This document shows positions 1 to 7,773 of a stretch of DNA of 14,572 bases, one piece after another. The number at the start of each line of letters is the position of its first letter. Positions within the stretch are counted from its first letter, which is position 1. The translations under genes were made by a program, and so were the position numbers. Source of the DNA: Fidelibacterota bacterium UBA7303 (GTDB lineage: Bacteria > Fidelibacterota > Marinisomatia > Marinisomatales > UBA1611); NCBI GenBank assembly GCA_002471805.1, contig DKQR01000112.1, positions 4,708 through 19,279 on the forward strand. The letters are read 5' to 3'. The notes beneath the pieces were generated by a model. That model was not told the origin of the DNA. It saw only the letters and a list, made by a program, of their open reading frames with translations, and ran no database searches.

Positions 1-71
1 CTTAATTCTTTAGACAATATGGCCAGCTTAATAAACTGTGGCCGCGCTCCTACTACTGATATAATCTTCAT
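1..71 (-). CDS. wecB: UDP-N-acetylglucosamine 2-epimerase, N-terminal fragment (cut by window edge)
   Basis: Only the first 23 codons are inside the window. They read MKIISVVGARPQFIKLAIL and then SKEL. The G-A-R-P-Q-F-I-K segment is the hallmark opening of the non-hydrolysing UDP-GlcNAc 2-epimerases (WecB/MnaA), the nucleotide-sugar end of the GT-B fold. The family interconverts UDP-GlcNAc and UDP-ManNAc in the cytoplasm, supplying ManNAc-type precursors for surface polysaccharides. The ATG (71-69) overlaps the TGA stop of the upstream DUF354 gene (70-68) in an ATGA arrangement, which indicates translational coupling in the same operon. The rest of the protein lies beyond position 1, so integrity of the catalytic residues cannot be judged. 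Confidence 0.88.
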   Translation of the reverse strand, partial: MKIISVVGARPQFIKLAILSKEL

Positions 72-1156
72 TCAAATATTTTATTATTTTCTGCTGATCT
101 CAATTTACGAGATGGGAAGTCTTCCAAAACAGTGGTCACGAAAGATGCAACATCAATCATATTTTTCAGCATTTTTTCTTTTCGTTCTTTCCATTCATCC
201 TTAATGTTTGACATTCTTACTAACTCTTCGATTTTATTCAATAGTTCTTCGGGTTTATCCGGGGATATACCAAATGTTAATTTGTATTTATGCTCAAGCT
301 CTTCCAGTACACTTATACGCCCAACAAAATCATTATACCGAATTGACGGCGTTCCCAGTATACAACTTTCTACAGTCATACTTTGGCTATCGCTAATAAA
401 CAAATCGGAATAATACATTGCATGATGTACCAATTTTGTATCAATAGAAAGAATAAATTTATGGTATTTTTCAGGGAGAACTCTCTCAGATGAGATATAA
501 ACTTTGCCATAAGGAATTAATAATTGAACAATAGAGTCTAGTAATTTATCATTGATTCCCCTGACGTTTTTATCGTGATGTGCCGAAAGTTCAACAGATC
601 GAATTATAAAATATCGCTCATTGAAATCAATACTATTATTAATTAATGATTTATTTGGAGAAAAATAATTTGGATGTAGATAGGATAATTTTTGCAGTCC
701 TCTATATCCAATCTTTTTGAAATTAAAGGGTTTAATATCACAAATTTCTGGAGATATAACCGAGGATGCAAAACGAAAGCCCAGGTTTGCCATCAGGGGT
801 ACAACAGAGCTGTCATCGTCGCATAGTATTATCGATGGTATGTTGAAAAACTTTCCTAAATGTGTAATTACAATATCGGTACCTGCCATAAGATTTGGTT
901 TAAACCATTTTACTATTTTAAACATTTCATATTCTCTATTTAAAATAGATTTCACGAATGAAAAGGAAGAATATTTTTCTCTATTATCTTTTATAATTAC
1001 ATGGTCAAATCCAAAATCTTGAACTAAATCAACCAAGATCTCTCTCTGACGCACTGCAAAAAGGATAGAATGTCCATGCTTCTTTAATATTTTATTAATA
1101 TAAACGAAGTTATGAGCATGAGCAGGGTGCCCCAGATAGAAAAGAAATTTTTTCAT
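68..1156 (-). CDS. DUF354 family protein, predicted GT-B glycosyltransferase
   Basis: A 362-residue protein with the typical DUF354 start: a short strand followed by LGHPAHAHNF at residues 8-17, then alternating Rossmann-like segments. A C-terminal stretch around residues 255-275 (SDSQSMTVESCILGTPSIR) resembles the nucleotide-sugar-binding part of WecB/MurG-like GT-B enzymes. DUF354 proteins are usually found in surface-glycan clusters and often sit beside UDP-GlcNAc 2-epimerase genes, as here, but their donor and acceptor are not established. There is no signal peptide or membrane segment, so it is probably cytoplasmic or peripherally membrane-bound. It lies 46 bp after the GT4 gene and overlaps wecB by 4 bp. 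Base composition is very AT-rich: window positions 601-660 hold only 12 G/C out of 60. Family assignment is fairly secure; the enzymatic role is inference. Confidence 0.8.
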   Translation of the reverse strand: MKKFLFYLGHPAHAHNFVYINKILKKHGHSILFAVRQREILVDLVQDFGFDHVIIKDNREKYSSFSFVKSILNREYEMFKIVKWFKPNLMAGTDIVITHLGKFFNIPSIILCDDDSSVVPLMANLGFRFASSVISPEICDIKPFNFKKIGYRGLQKLSYLHPNYFSPNKSLINNSIDFNERYFIIRSVELSAHHDKNVRGINDKLLDSIVQLLIPYGKVYISSERVLPEKYHKFILSIDTKLVHHAMYYSDLFISDSQSMTVESCILGTPSIRYNDFVGRISVLEELEHKYKLTFGISPDKPEELLNKIEELVRMSNIKDEWKERKEKMLKNMIDVASFVTTVLEDFPSRKLRSAENNKIFE

Positions 1157-1202
1157 TATTTACCGATTATAGCTAATAAGAAATTTTGTGAGATTCTTTA
1201 AT

Positions 1203-2111
1203 TCAAATATTGACATACACCATCTTTATTTTTTGGGCAACTTTATCCAATCCATAAGACTTCATGAATATTCTGCCATTGGATCGCAGGCCCGAGGCCA
1301 ACATTATTCTTATTTTTTCACCGATCTCGTTCGGATTGTAGGATGTAACAAAACAATTATCAATTTTTTTGGTTATGGATTTGACATCACCCACATTTGT
1401 GGATATTATGGGGCAATTGCAAGCCAGTGCCTCTTTTGCAACGATTGGTCCCGTTTCAGAAAATGATGTGATCAGGAGTAAATCAGCTGCGTTCATCAAC
1501 TGGCAGACCTGCTGTTTTGTATAACCCTCCAATTCAATCAGTTTAACCTCAAGATCAATACTTTTCAGGGCTGATTTTGCCAAAGCGGCATTTTTTACAG
1601 GATTATGAAACCCGGATGAGAATAATATATAGTTTTTGTTTTTCTGCCAACCAAGTTTTTCGCGTGCATCACATTTATCGATCGGGGAAAAAGTATCAAG
1701 ATCGACACCGCAAGGTATGATATGAATATTTTTTCCAGATACCTTCAGTCTACGGGCTAGACTGGAATGTACAAAGATGTTATTGCGGGATAATCTGGAT
1801 GCGAGCAGCGAGAATGGCAGATTTTTTTTTATATTTACGTCGCTGCCGTGAAAGGTAACAATCACCGGTGTTTTTTTTTGTAAGGTTGCCAGCAGGCCTG
1901 ATAATCCGTAATGTGCGTGGACCAAATCGTATTTTTTGTCTTTAATCATTTTCATAAAAGATGAATAATTTTTTAAGTACCCAAGAATTCCTTTTCCTGA
2001 AATCAAAAAATAATCGACCTGGATGCCCAGTATTATTAAACTTTCGGCCTGTTCCTGAACAAAGGGGCTTAGCCGGCCCGTATTGCCACTGGCGCAGATT
2101 AATACTTTCAT
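1203..2111 (-). CDS. Glycosyltransferase family 4 (GT-B retaining)
   Basis: A 302-residue cytoplasmic GT-B enzyme. The N-terminal half shows DLVHAHYGLSG (62-72) and VIVTFHGSDVN (83-93), the H-x-H and HGSD signatures of GT4 acceptor domains. IIPCGVDLDTF (131-141) marks the interdomain linker. The donor domain carries the EX7E motif, E219 to E227 in SETGPIVAKEAL, followed by CPIISTNVGD. GT4 enzymes transfer a sugar from a nucleotide donor to a lipid-linked glycan; the particular sugar cannot be told from sequence. At 302 residues it is shorter than the usual 350-400, because the first domain is compact, but both lobes and motifs are present and there is no sign of a frameshift. It starts 1 bp after the polymerase stop, so it is co-transcribed. 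No Shine-Dalgarno sequence is visible before its ATG. Confidence 0.9.
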   Translation of the reverse strand: MKVLICASGNTGRLSPFVQEQAESLIILGIQVDYFLISGKGILGYLKNYSSFMKMIKDKKYDLVHAHYGLSGLLATLQKKTPVIVTFHGSDVNIKKNLPFSLLASRLSRNNIFVHSSLARRLKVSGKNIHIIPCGVDLDTFSPIDKCDAREKLGWQKNKNYILFSSGFHNPVKNAALAKSALKSIDLEVKLIELEGYTKQQVCQLMNAADLLLITSFSETGPIVAKEALACNCPIISTNVGDVKSITKKIDNCFVTSYNPNEIGEKIRIMLASGLRSNGRIFMKSYGLDKVAQKIKMVYVNI

Positions 2112-2112
2112 A

Positions 2113-3336
2113 TCAAGATTTTATTATTGCCAAATAATAATAAAATAGTGAACCCGAGGTAACAGAATCGATCACATGCCCTCCAAAAAAACTGTAAACG
2201 AAGAACAAGAATATTACAACTTTATCTCTTGTGATAGATTTTTTTATCGCTGGTTGAATATCTCTTAGTAAAAGGATAATGAATAATATTATTCCAATGA
2301 GACCATATTTGAAAAAAAAATCGAAGAAATCCATGGATGAATTTTTAAACCAGAATTCACCCCGCTTTTCCCAAAATACATTCTGACCTGCAAGGCCTTT
2401 ACCCAGCAAAAACGTATTGAAATGGGAAAATGATTCTTCCATTTGTTCGTTCAGAGATGCATACCTCCTGAAGTTTAAGGAAGCAATTTTATTCATCATC
2501 GAATTATTATAGAGACCGCCAACTTTCTCTGCCGCGGCGATGGATTTGTTAATATTCAATCCAAACCTGGCTTCATAAGCCTCTACAGCTTTATCTGTAA
2601 GGTAAGAAAATGAAAAAATCATTATTAGAATGAATGCATTATAGAAAATCAATTTGTTCACACTGAACGCTCTGCGCCTCAGGGCAAAAAATATAGGGAT
2701 GATAAATCCAAACACACTTTTTGATGCAATCACAAACCCGTTGAAAATTGTAAGTGCCACAGGGACAATTTTTTTTCTTAAGGCTCCATCCAGAATGAAA
2801 TAGGTAAAAAATATCAAGTTTAGAATAGAGACTGGATTTCCACCTTGAAACATACCTTTCGATGTCCCACTGAACCTGTACGATTCAAGACCAAAACCGA
2901 ACACATAACCAATAAAGAGGCTTAGGACAAATACTATAAAGTTGTAGTGAATCACTTTACTGGTAAAAGATTTATCAATAACCATTCTATTTTTAATAAA
3001 GACAAACAAAAAAAGTAAAAATTGCTGACGAAGCAAATAGGGCAGATTCTCAATCAATATTCTTGGTGATGGGTAAATCAAATAATTAAATAAGGTATTA
3101 AAACAAAAGTAAAAAAAGAGAATGATCACCAATAGCTCATCCATGAACATTGTCTGTTTTTTTATCTGATAGATATAAAAGAAAAAAAATAGTGCCAAAA
3201 TAGGCCCCCGGATCCAATAGCCGATATTGAACAGCGGATTTGAAATACCTAAATATATCCTGATAAAACCGCTGAAAGCGTCAATCAGCAGAAAGGTAAG
3301 TAAATAATATTTAATAATTACCGATAATCTTAACAC
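2113..3336 (-). CDS. Polytopic O-antigen polymerase/ligase-like membrane protein (Wzy type)
   Basis: A 407-residue, strongly hydrophobic protein with about ten membrane segments. A large loop sits in the second half (roughly residues 250-330), as in Wzy polymerases and O-antigen ligases. In that loop LLGKGLAGQN and WFKNSSMDFFDFFFKYGLIG follow the family pattern G-x-G-L ... D-x-x-x-x-x-x-YG-x-x-G just before the last membrane segments. The expected role is to join undecaprenyl-linked repeat units on the periplasmic face. Sequence identity in this family is low, so polymerase is chosen over ligase because of the adjacent Wzx, exporter and chain-length genes. The start is GTG (3336-3334) with no clear ribosome-binding site. 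It lies 12 bp after the flippase and 1 bp before the GT4 gene. Confidence 0.78.
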   Translation of the reverse strand: MLRLSVIIKYYLLTFLLIDAFSGFIRIYLGISNPLFNIGYWIRGPILALFFFFYIYQIKKQTMFMDELLVIILFFYFCFNTLFNYLIYPSPRILIENLPYLLRQQFLLFLFVFIKNRMVIDKSFTSKVIHYNFIVFVLSLFIGYVFGFGLESYRFSGTSKGMFQGGNPVSILNLIFFTYFILDGALRKKIVPVALTIFNGFVIASKSVFGFIIPIFFALRRRAFSVNKLIFYNAFILIMIFSFSYLTDKAVEAYEARFGLNINKSIAAAEKVGGLYNNSMMNKIASLNFRRYASLNEQMEESFSHFNTFLLGKGLAGQNVFWEKRGEFWFKNSSMDFFDFFFKYGLIGIILFIILLLRDIQPAIKKSITRDKVVIFLFFVYSFFGGHVIDSVTSGSLFYYYLAIIKS

Positions 3337-3348
3337 AATACAGTGAAA

Positions 3349-4629
3349 CTAATGCTTAGAACTGAATGATCTGAGTTTGATGACTGCCATTACTATCTGA
3401 TAACCAATGCCGATACTAATACCGGCTACATACCCTGCAGCTATTCCGGTTAAATCATAGGCGGGAACAGCAATGGACCAGGTAACAACAGAGACAATAA
3501 GAATGATAATTCCACCGATATTAGGATAGACCACATATTCAGTAGCCGATAAAAAAGTTACTAGAGGGACGGATATCATGCGGATAAAAACGCCTGGTAT
3601 TATAATTCTAAGGATCAGACTTCCGCTGGAAAATGAATTCCCGAATATAGATAGTATATCCTCTGCAAAAACGAATAAAAAACCATTAATGATCATCGCA
3701 ATGATAAACAGAAACCAGAAAGAATATTTCAGGGTGTGGATTATTGAATTTTCTTCTCCAGCACCAAAAAGTTTTGAAAACTCCGGGAGAAGGACTTGAG
3801 TCACCAGCCTGGGTAAAAACATTACTATGCTCACAATAGCCAATACAGATGAGTATAAACCTGCATCTGTACTGGTTAAGAAGTAACCGGTAAACAACAT
3901 GGATAAATACCCCGTACCCGTACTGGAAGCGGTGCCAGCCATGGTAATGAATCCATATTTAAAATAATCAATTAAAACAGATTTGGTTTGATAGTTTTCC
4001 TGGGGGTGTAATGGCCCAACAATTGCTGCATAATTCTTATATAATGCTAATATGCTGATTACAGTAAAGATTGAATATCCAAGTACATAACTCTGAATAA
4101 GTAAGTGCGGGAGCCGCAACCAGCATACAGCACCTATTGCTGCAATGAGTATTATATCTGATACAATTTCATTGATTGCATAGAAAGGTACCAGATCAAT
4201 GCCATAAAACATTCTTCTGAAAATAATGTAAAATGACCGGAAGTAAATGTAACTCACCATTGGAACCAGAAAATTGGGTTGTACTGAAAACCTCAACACA
4301 ATATAATCCCAGTGCCAGACCATGGCAGCATTCAGGAATGTTAATACAATAACTGGGCCAATAAGTATGGTAAAAAATACAAGTTTAAAAGGCTCTAAGC
4401 TTTGTCTGCCCCGGTACTCTGCCAGGAACTTGTTGCCTGATGTGCCAAAAAAGTTTGTTACAAATACTGTAAGCACAAGACAAAAACTCAAGGCAACGTT
4501 TATAGTACCCAGAGTCTCTTTCCCAAATATCCGGGCTACTAGAATATTGAAAATGAAGGGTACAAAACCAACAAAGCAGAGTGCGGCACCCGTGTATAAG
4601 GAATTTTTAAATAGATGCTTATTCAGCAC
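3349..4629 (-). CDS. Polysaccharide flippase (Wzx/MATE-like, MOP superfamily)
   Basis: A 426-residue integral membrane protein made almost entirely of hydrophobic helices, consistent with the 12-14 segments of the MOP exporter superfamily. Its opening (LFKNSLYTGAALCFVGFVPFIFNILVARIFGKETLG, seen from residue 6) is the typical Wzx/RfbX start, with the conserved A-R-x-[FL]-G-x-E-x-[LF]-G pattern. Later it has TDAGLYSSVLAIVSIVMFLP, the repeated first-helix pattern of the second half. The family flips undecaprenyl-diphosphate-linked oligosaccharides across the inner membrane. The start is GTG (4629-4627), preceded by a weak GAAAG. It lies 18 bp downstream of the chain-length gene and 12 bp upstream of the polymerase gene, all in one operon. 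Confidence 0.88.
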   Translation of the reverse strand: MLNKHLFKNSLYTGAALCFVGFVPFIFNILVARIFGKETLGTINVALSFCLVLTVFVTNFFGTSGNKFLAEYRGRQSLEPFKLVFFTILIGPVIVLTFLNAAMVWHWDYIVLRFSVQPNFLVPMVSYIYFRSFYIIFRRMFYGIDLVPFYAINEIVSDIILIAAIGAVCWLRLPHLLIQSYVLGYSIFTVISILALYKNYAAIVGPLHPQENYQTKSVLIDYFKYGFITMAGTASSTGTGYLSMLFTGYFLTSTDAGLYSSVLAIVSIVMFLPRLVTQVLLPEFSKLFGAGEENSIIHTLKYSFWFLFIIAMIINGFLFVFAEDILSIFGNSFSSGSLILRIIIPGVFIRMISVPLVTFLSATEYVVYPNIGGIIILIVSVVTWSIAVPAYDLTGIAAGYVAGISIGIGYQIVMAVIKLRSFSSKH

Positions 4630-4647
4630 GGTGCTTTCAAGATATAA

Positions 4648-5850
4648 TTATTGTTCTTTTCTATCTAATAATAAAGAAACAGGAACTGCAATCATGAAAC
4701 CGCCCAGAAAGGACAGGATCACAATGAGCGTGCGCTGTGGTTTTGCTTTTTTTACTGCCGGCTCTGCATTATCTAGCATATTTACAAGTAAATTTTCTTT
4801 TGCTTCTTCAATCTTGGCTATTTCATATTGTTGCCGCAATGTGATGTATACGGCGCGGTTTTCCTGCACACTATATTCTAGACGACTGCGAATCATCTGG
4901 TATTCCGGAGTATCCAGTTGAATGGGATGTTTTTTCCGGAAATCTGTGAGCAACTCTTCTGATTTCTCTAATTGATACTTCGCTTCGGTTTTTTGGTTTT
5001 CAACAAATTCCCTATTCCGACTGGCCTCTCTCTGCTGCTCAAGGGAAATGAAGTCCTTAACAAATTCCGCAATGTAGTTAGCTATGTTTGCTGCAAGACT
5101 GGGATCCTGCATCAGTACGGAAACGGTAATCAATCCAGAAATTTCTTCCTTTACAGAAATTAATTCATCCAGTGCTAAAATGGCCTCATAGGCCAATTTA
5201 GCCTGAGGGTTTGATGAAATATTCCCTTTTGGTAGAAACCTAGTTATCCATTTTCGGGGCGAAAACAGTTTTTCTTTATCCAGTTCCCAGTACTTTATCA
5301 GGTTAGATCCCTGGGGAAATTTTGTTGTTTTCCAGTCTTTTAAAACAATGTCCTTTTTTAACCGCCTGCTGTCAATGATATCTGGAATGTTGTAGGTTGG
5401 TGCCGGGCCTAGACCACCGACACCAAAGGTTTTAGCCAAACCCTGAAATTCTCCCAGTACTCCCCCGTTTTGTCCCAGTTCTCCCGCAGGGTACATGGAA
5501 ATGGTTGATTCGAAGTAAATGGTTGCCACTAGAGCATAAATCAACCCTGTTAGAGTAGAAACTGCTGATATCATGGTTATCAGTCTGCGTTTTAATTTTA
5601 TAGTATCCCAGACTGCGACCAGATTAATCTCATCATGAGTGGTGACCAGTGGTTTTTTTTCTTCCTGGGGTCGACCTGTATCTAAGTTTATCAATCCGCG
5701 CTTTTTTAATTCCGCGATGCGGTTGCGCAGGGTTTTTTCAGACAAACCGTACGTTTTTGCCACAGATTCGCGTTTCTCCGGGTTATCCACAATTTCTGGA
5801 TGAGCTTTTACAATATCTAAAATCTTTTTTTCGTGGGCTGTTAACTGCAT
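4648..5850 (-). CDS. Wzz-family chain-length determinant/co-polymerase with N-terminal helix-turn-helix
   Basis: With the ATG at 5850-5848 the protein has 400 residues. Residues 1-58 form a helix-turn-helix or winged-helix-like unit: AHEKKILDIVKAHPEI, then SVAKTYGLSEKTLRNRIAEL (29-48) and KKRGLI. After a charged linker comes a first membrane segment (about 90-112). A periplasmic part follows, with a long helix and coiled coil (about 220-355). A proline-containing stretch (AEPAVKKAKPQR) leads to a second membrane segment (about 373-395) and a short cytoplasmic tail. Two flanking membrane helices around a coiled-coil loop define polysaccharide co-polymerases, which set glycan length with Wzy. 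There is no Walker motif or tyrosine tail, so it is not a BY-kinase. A longer reading frame opens at 5925 but would overlap the exporter by 71 bp and adds a Cys-rich stretch; the chosen ATG lies 4 bp after the exporter stop. The DNA-binding-like N terminus is unusual for this family. Confidence 0.85.
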   Translation of the reverse strand: MQLTAHEKKILDIVKAHPEIVDNPEKRESVAKTYGLSEKTLRNRIAELKKRGLINLDTGRPQEEKKPLVTTHDEINLVAVWDTIKLKRRLITMISAVSTLTGLIYALVATIYFESTISMYPAGELGQNGGVLGEFQGLAKTFGVGGLGPAPTYNIPDIIDSRRLKKDIVLKDWKTTKFPQGSNLIKYWELDKEKLFSPRKWITRFLPKGNISSNPQAKLAYEAILALDELISVKEEISGLITVSVLMQDPSLAANIANYIAEFVKDFISLEQQREASRNREFVENQKTEAKYQLEKSEELLTDFRKKHPIQLDTPEYQMIRSRLEYSVQENRAVYITLRQQYEIAKIEEAKENLLVNMLDNAEPAVKKAKPQRTLIVILSFLGGFMIAVPVSLLLDRKEQ

Positions 5851-5854
5851 ATCA

Positions 5855-7576
5855 CTAACCAGAATTTGTAACCCGGTCAATATAAAACAGCAGGACCGCA
5901 ATCTGGCTGGCAGTTGCAAGCACATCTTTCAAGACAATCCATTTGTTATATTCCATTCTTTCGGCTATGAAGATTATATCGCCAGTATCAATCTTTGTTT
6001 TGTTTTTGGCTGGCAGTCTTTGGCCTGTCCCAGCTTTAATTACAAATTTATTTCTAGTAGCATTGGATGTTATTCCGCCAGCTATTTCGATATAATTATC
6101 GTATAGATAAGATTGGATAAAAGGATACCGACCAGGTCTTTTAACTGCACCCAAAATTTCCACATAATCAAAATTTTCCGGCACATGAATAATATCATTT
6201 TTCGCAACAAGAAAATCTTTGATATATTGGGCCTGGATGATAGAATTTGTTTCTAATGCACCCTTCTGGGTCATCATCCTGGCCTTAATATAAGCCCGTT
6301 CTGAGGTGGATCGATTTTCTTCCGGGATGAGCAGAATTCGTTCCAATTCACGATCCGGGATTTCATATATATCGCGGTTATTAATTGTAATTTTAGATGA
6401 ATCGGACCTGTCGGTGTAACCACTGGCCTTGGCGAGTATATTTCCAATGGTGGTTTGTCCGGGAAGGATTGAATATACTCCGGGGTGAACCACCTCGCCC
6501 GTAATGTAAACAATTTCCTGCCGTTTGTATTGTTTAGCATATTGCACCATAACATGATCTTCCGGGTTGAGCTTGACATCTTTTGATTCCTGGAATTCCA
6601 CAGTAAAGGAAAATTTCTCAGTGGGACCATTATACCTGGTGATTTCTATTTTTTCCGGATCGGCATCGGGCCTCAGCCCGCCGGCAATTTGAATTAAGTC
6701 AGATAAAAATTCACCAAAAACATACTCATATTTTCCAGGTATTTTCACACCGCCATAAATTCCTATTAAATGCCTCCGCAATGGAATGACCAGTATATCT
6801 TCCTGCTGGAGGTAGGGGTTATGGTCGTTTTTCCCAGAAATCCCAAAGCGGGCCAGGTCAATCTTTATTGAATCCTGCTTTCGAATTAACACCAAGTTGC
6901 GATTGGAAAGCTCCTGATATTCTTTTTCTTCTTCCGGGACACGCATTTTCCTTTCATAAAGATCCGCTATTTGAGATTTTTGATCGTACATCATAGACCG
7001 ATCCGTTTCGCTTACGCTCCTCTCCATCATTGATTCTTCATCCTCTTCTATTTTCGTGGAGTATTGTTCAATGATCACCTGGTACAGGTCCGATACTCGT
7101 GTCATGGGTGTAGCCGTGTAAAGACCGGGCTGCTCTAACTGACCAATTACTTTGACCTTGAATTCACGTATTTGCTCCAGGGTAATATAAATTTTTACAT
7201 TCTGGTTCCATTCTTTAACAGTCTTTTCCATGGCTTTTATGGCCTGATGGAGTGTTAAACCATATACAGGTACAATGGCTACTGCCGGGATAAGTATTTC
7301 ACCGGTTGGAGAAACCGTCAATGAATAATTGAATGCCTCATTGCTTGAAATAATATTGACGCGAAACTGATCGCCCGGGCCAACAAAATATAGACTGGGA
7401 TCCACAGGTCGGTCCAGAATCACAAGTGATTGGGCCTGTTTTTCCTGGGTCAGTTTTGTACGATCCAGCCCCAGCTTTGTTGCGCTGGACTGACCTAAGG
7501 TGCGCAACGCATTAACGTCGATTGTCTGGGCGGAGATCAGGGTACAGAGTGCCCACAATCTGATAGTGTTTTTCAT
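5855..7576 (-). CDS. Polysaccharide export protein with several SLBB domains (Wza-like)
   Basis: A 573-residue exported protein and probable first gene of the operon. Residues 1-23 form a signal peptide (hydrophobic core about 7-16, likely cleavage after VNA). The core cysteine (C11) is not in a lipobox, so unlike E. coli Wza it does not look like a lipoprotein. The Poly_export domain spans about 58-135 (YFVGPGDQFRVNI, then VSPTGEILIP). SLBB-type modules follow near 140-165, 270-345, 355-400 and 472-538; each has the G-x-V-x-x-P-G-x-Y pattern (IGQLEQPGLY, YGGVKIPGKY, TGEVVHPGVY, LGAVKRPGRY). A highly charged insertion (about 170-225) separates the first two. The C-terminal stretch 546-566 could be the amphipathic helix that forms the outer-membrane pore in Wza. 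It should carry the finished polymer across periplasm and outer membrane. Confidence 0.9.
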   Translation of the reverse strand: MKNTIRLWALCTLISAQTIDVNALRTLGQSSATKLGLDRTKLTQEKQAQSLVILDRPVDPSLYFVGPGDQFRVNIISSNEAFNYSLTVSPTGEILIPAVAIVPVYGLTLHQAIKAMEKTVKEWNQNVKIYITLEQIREFKVKVIGQLEQPGLYTATPMTRVSDLYQVIIEQYSTKIEEDEESMMERSVSETDRSMMYDQKSQIADLYERKMRVPEEEKEYQELSNRNLVLIRKQDSIKIDLARFGISGKNDHNPYLQQEDILVIPLRRHLIGIYGGVKIPGKYEYVFGEFLSDLIQIAGGLRPDADPEKIEITRYNGPTEKFSFTVEFQESKDVKLNPEDHVMVQYAKQYKRQEIVYITGEVVHPGVYSILPGQTTIGNILAKASGYTDRSDSSKITINNRDIYEIPDRELERILLIPEENRSTSERAYIKARMMTQKGALETNSIIQAQYIKDFLVAKNDIIHVPENFDYVEILGAVKRPGRYPFIQSYLYDNYIEIAGGITSNATRNKFVIKAGTGQRLPAKNKTKIDTGDIIFIAERMEYNKWIVLKDVLATASQIAVLLFYIDRVTNSG

Positions 7577-7623
7577 ATTTTATACTTTAATCTGTCGTGG
7601 AGCCGACGTTTGAGATGGAAATC

Positions 7624-7696
7624 CTATCGATACGTCGAGAGATCCGATTGTTCATGTTGCCGTTTTTTTTAAACTGGGCGCGGTATTATTCGATAG
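7624..7696. repeat. Spaced inverted repeat CTATCGA ... TCGATAG
   Basis: CTATCGA at 7624-7630 is exactly inverted at 7690-7696 (TCGATAG), with 59 bp between the arms. It lies upstream of the exporter gene, in its probable leader or promoter. It could be a paired operator or form a long-range stem in the leader RNA. Seven-bp arms at this spacing may also occur by chance. Confidence 0.25.
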
Positions 7697-7759
7697 ATTT
7701 CCTTGAGAATATGGTTAAGTTTATTTTATTCTGTATATAAATACAATAAATATTACGCC

Positions 7760-7773
7760 CGGGCATGCGCCCG
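7760..7773. repeat. GC-rich hairpin CGGGC-ATGC-GCCCG
   Basis: Five-bp arms, CGGGC (7760-7764) and GCCCG (7769-7773), around a 4-nt loop stand out in an otherwise very AT-rich region. On either strand the following bases are AT-rich but contain no T-run, so it is not a convincing intrinsic terminator. It could be an mRNA leader hairpin for either divergent transcript or a protein-binding site. Confidence 0.45.

Noticed and set aside
4322..4921. A 199-codon plus-strand frame opposite the flippase and co-polymerase genes.
   Set aside because: It is antisense to two clearly coding genes, spans their junction and shows no recognisable domain or ribosome-binding site.
5851..5925. The 25-codon N-terminal extension of the co-polymerase reading frame.
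   Set aside because: It would overlap the exporter gene by 71 bp and its Cys/Leu-rich sequence does not fit the cytoplasmic HTH start; the ATG at 5850 is placed 4 bp after the exporter stop.
7587..7655. A 22-codon minus-strand frame (MNNRISRRID...) just upstream of the exporter gene, possibly a leader peptide.
   Set aside because: No ribosome-binding site, no run of regulatory codons and no terminator-like structure follows; a frame of this length is expected by chance.
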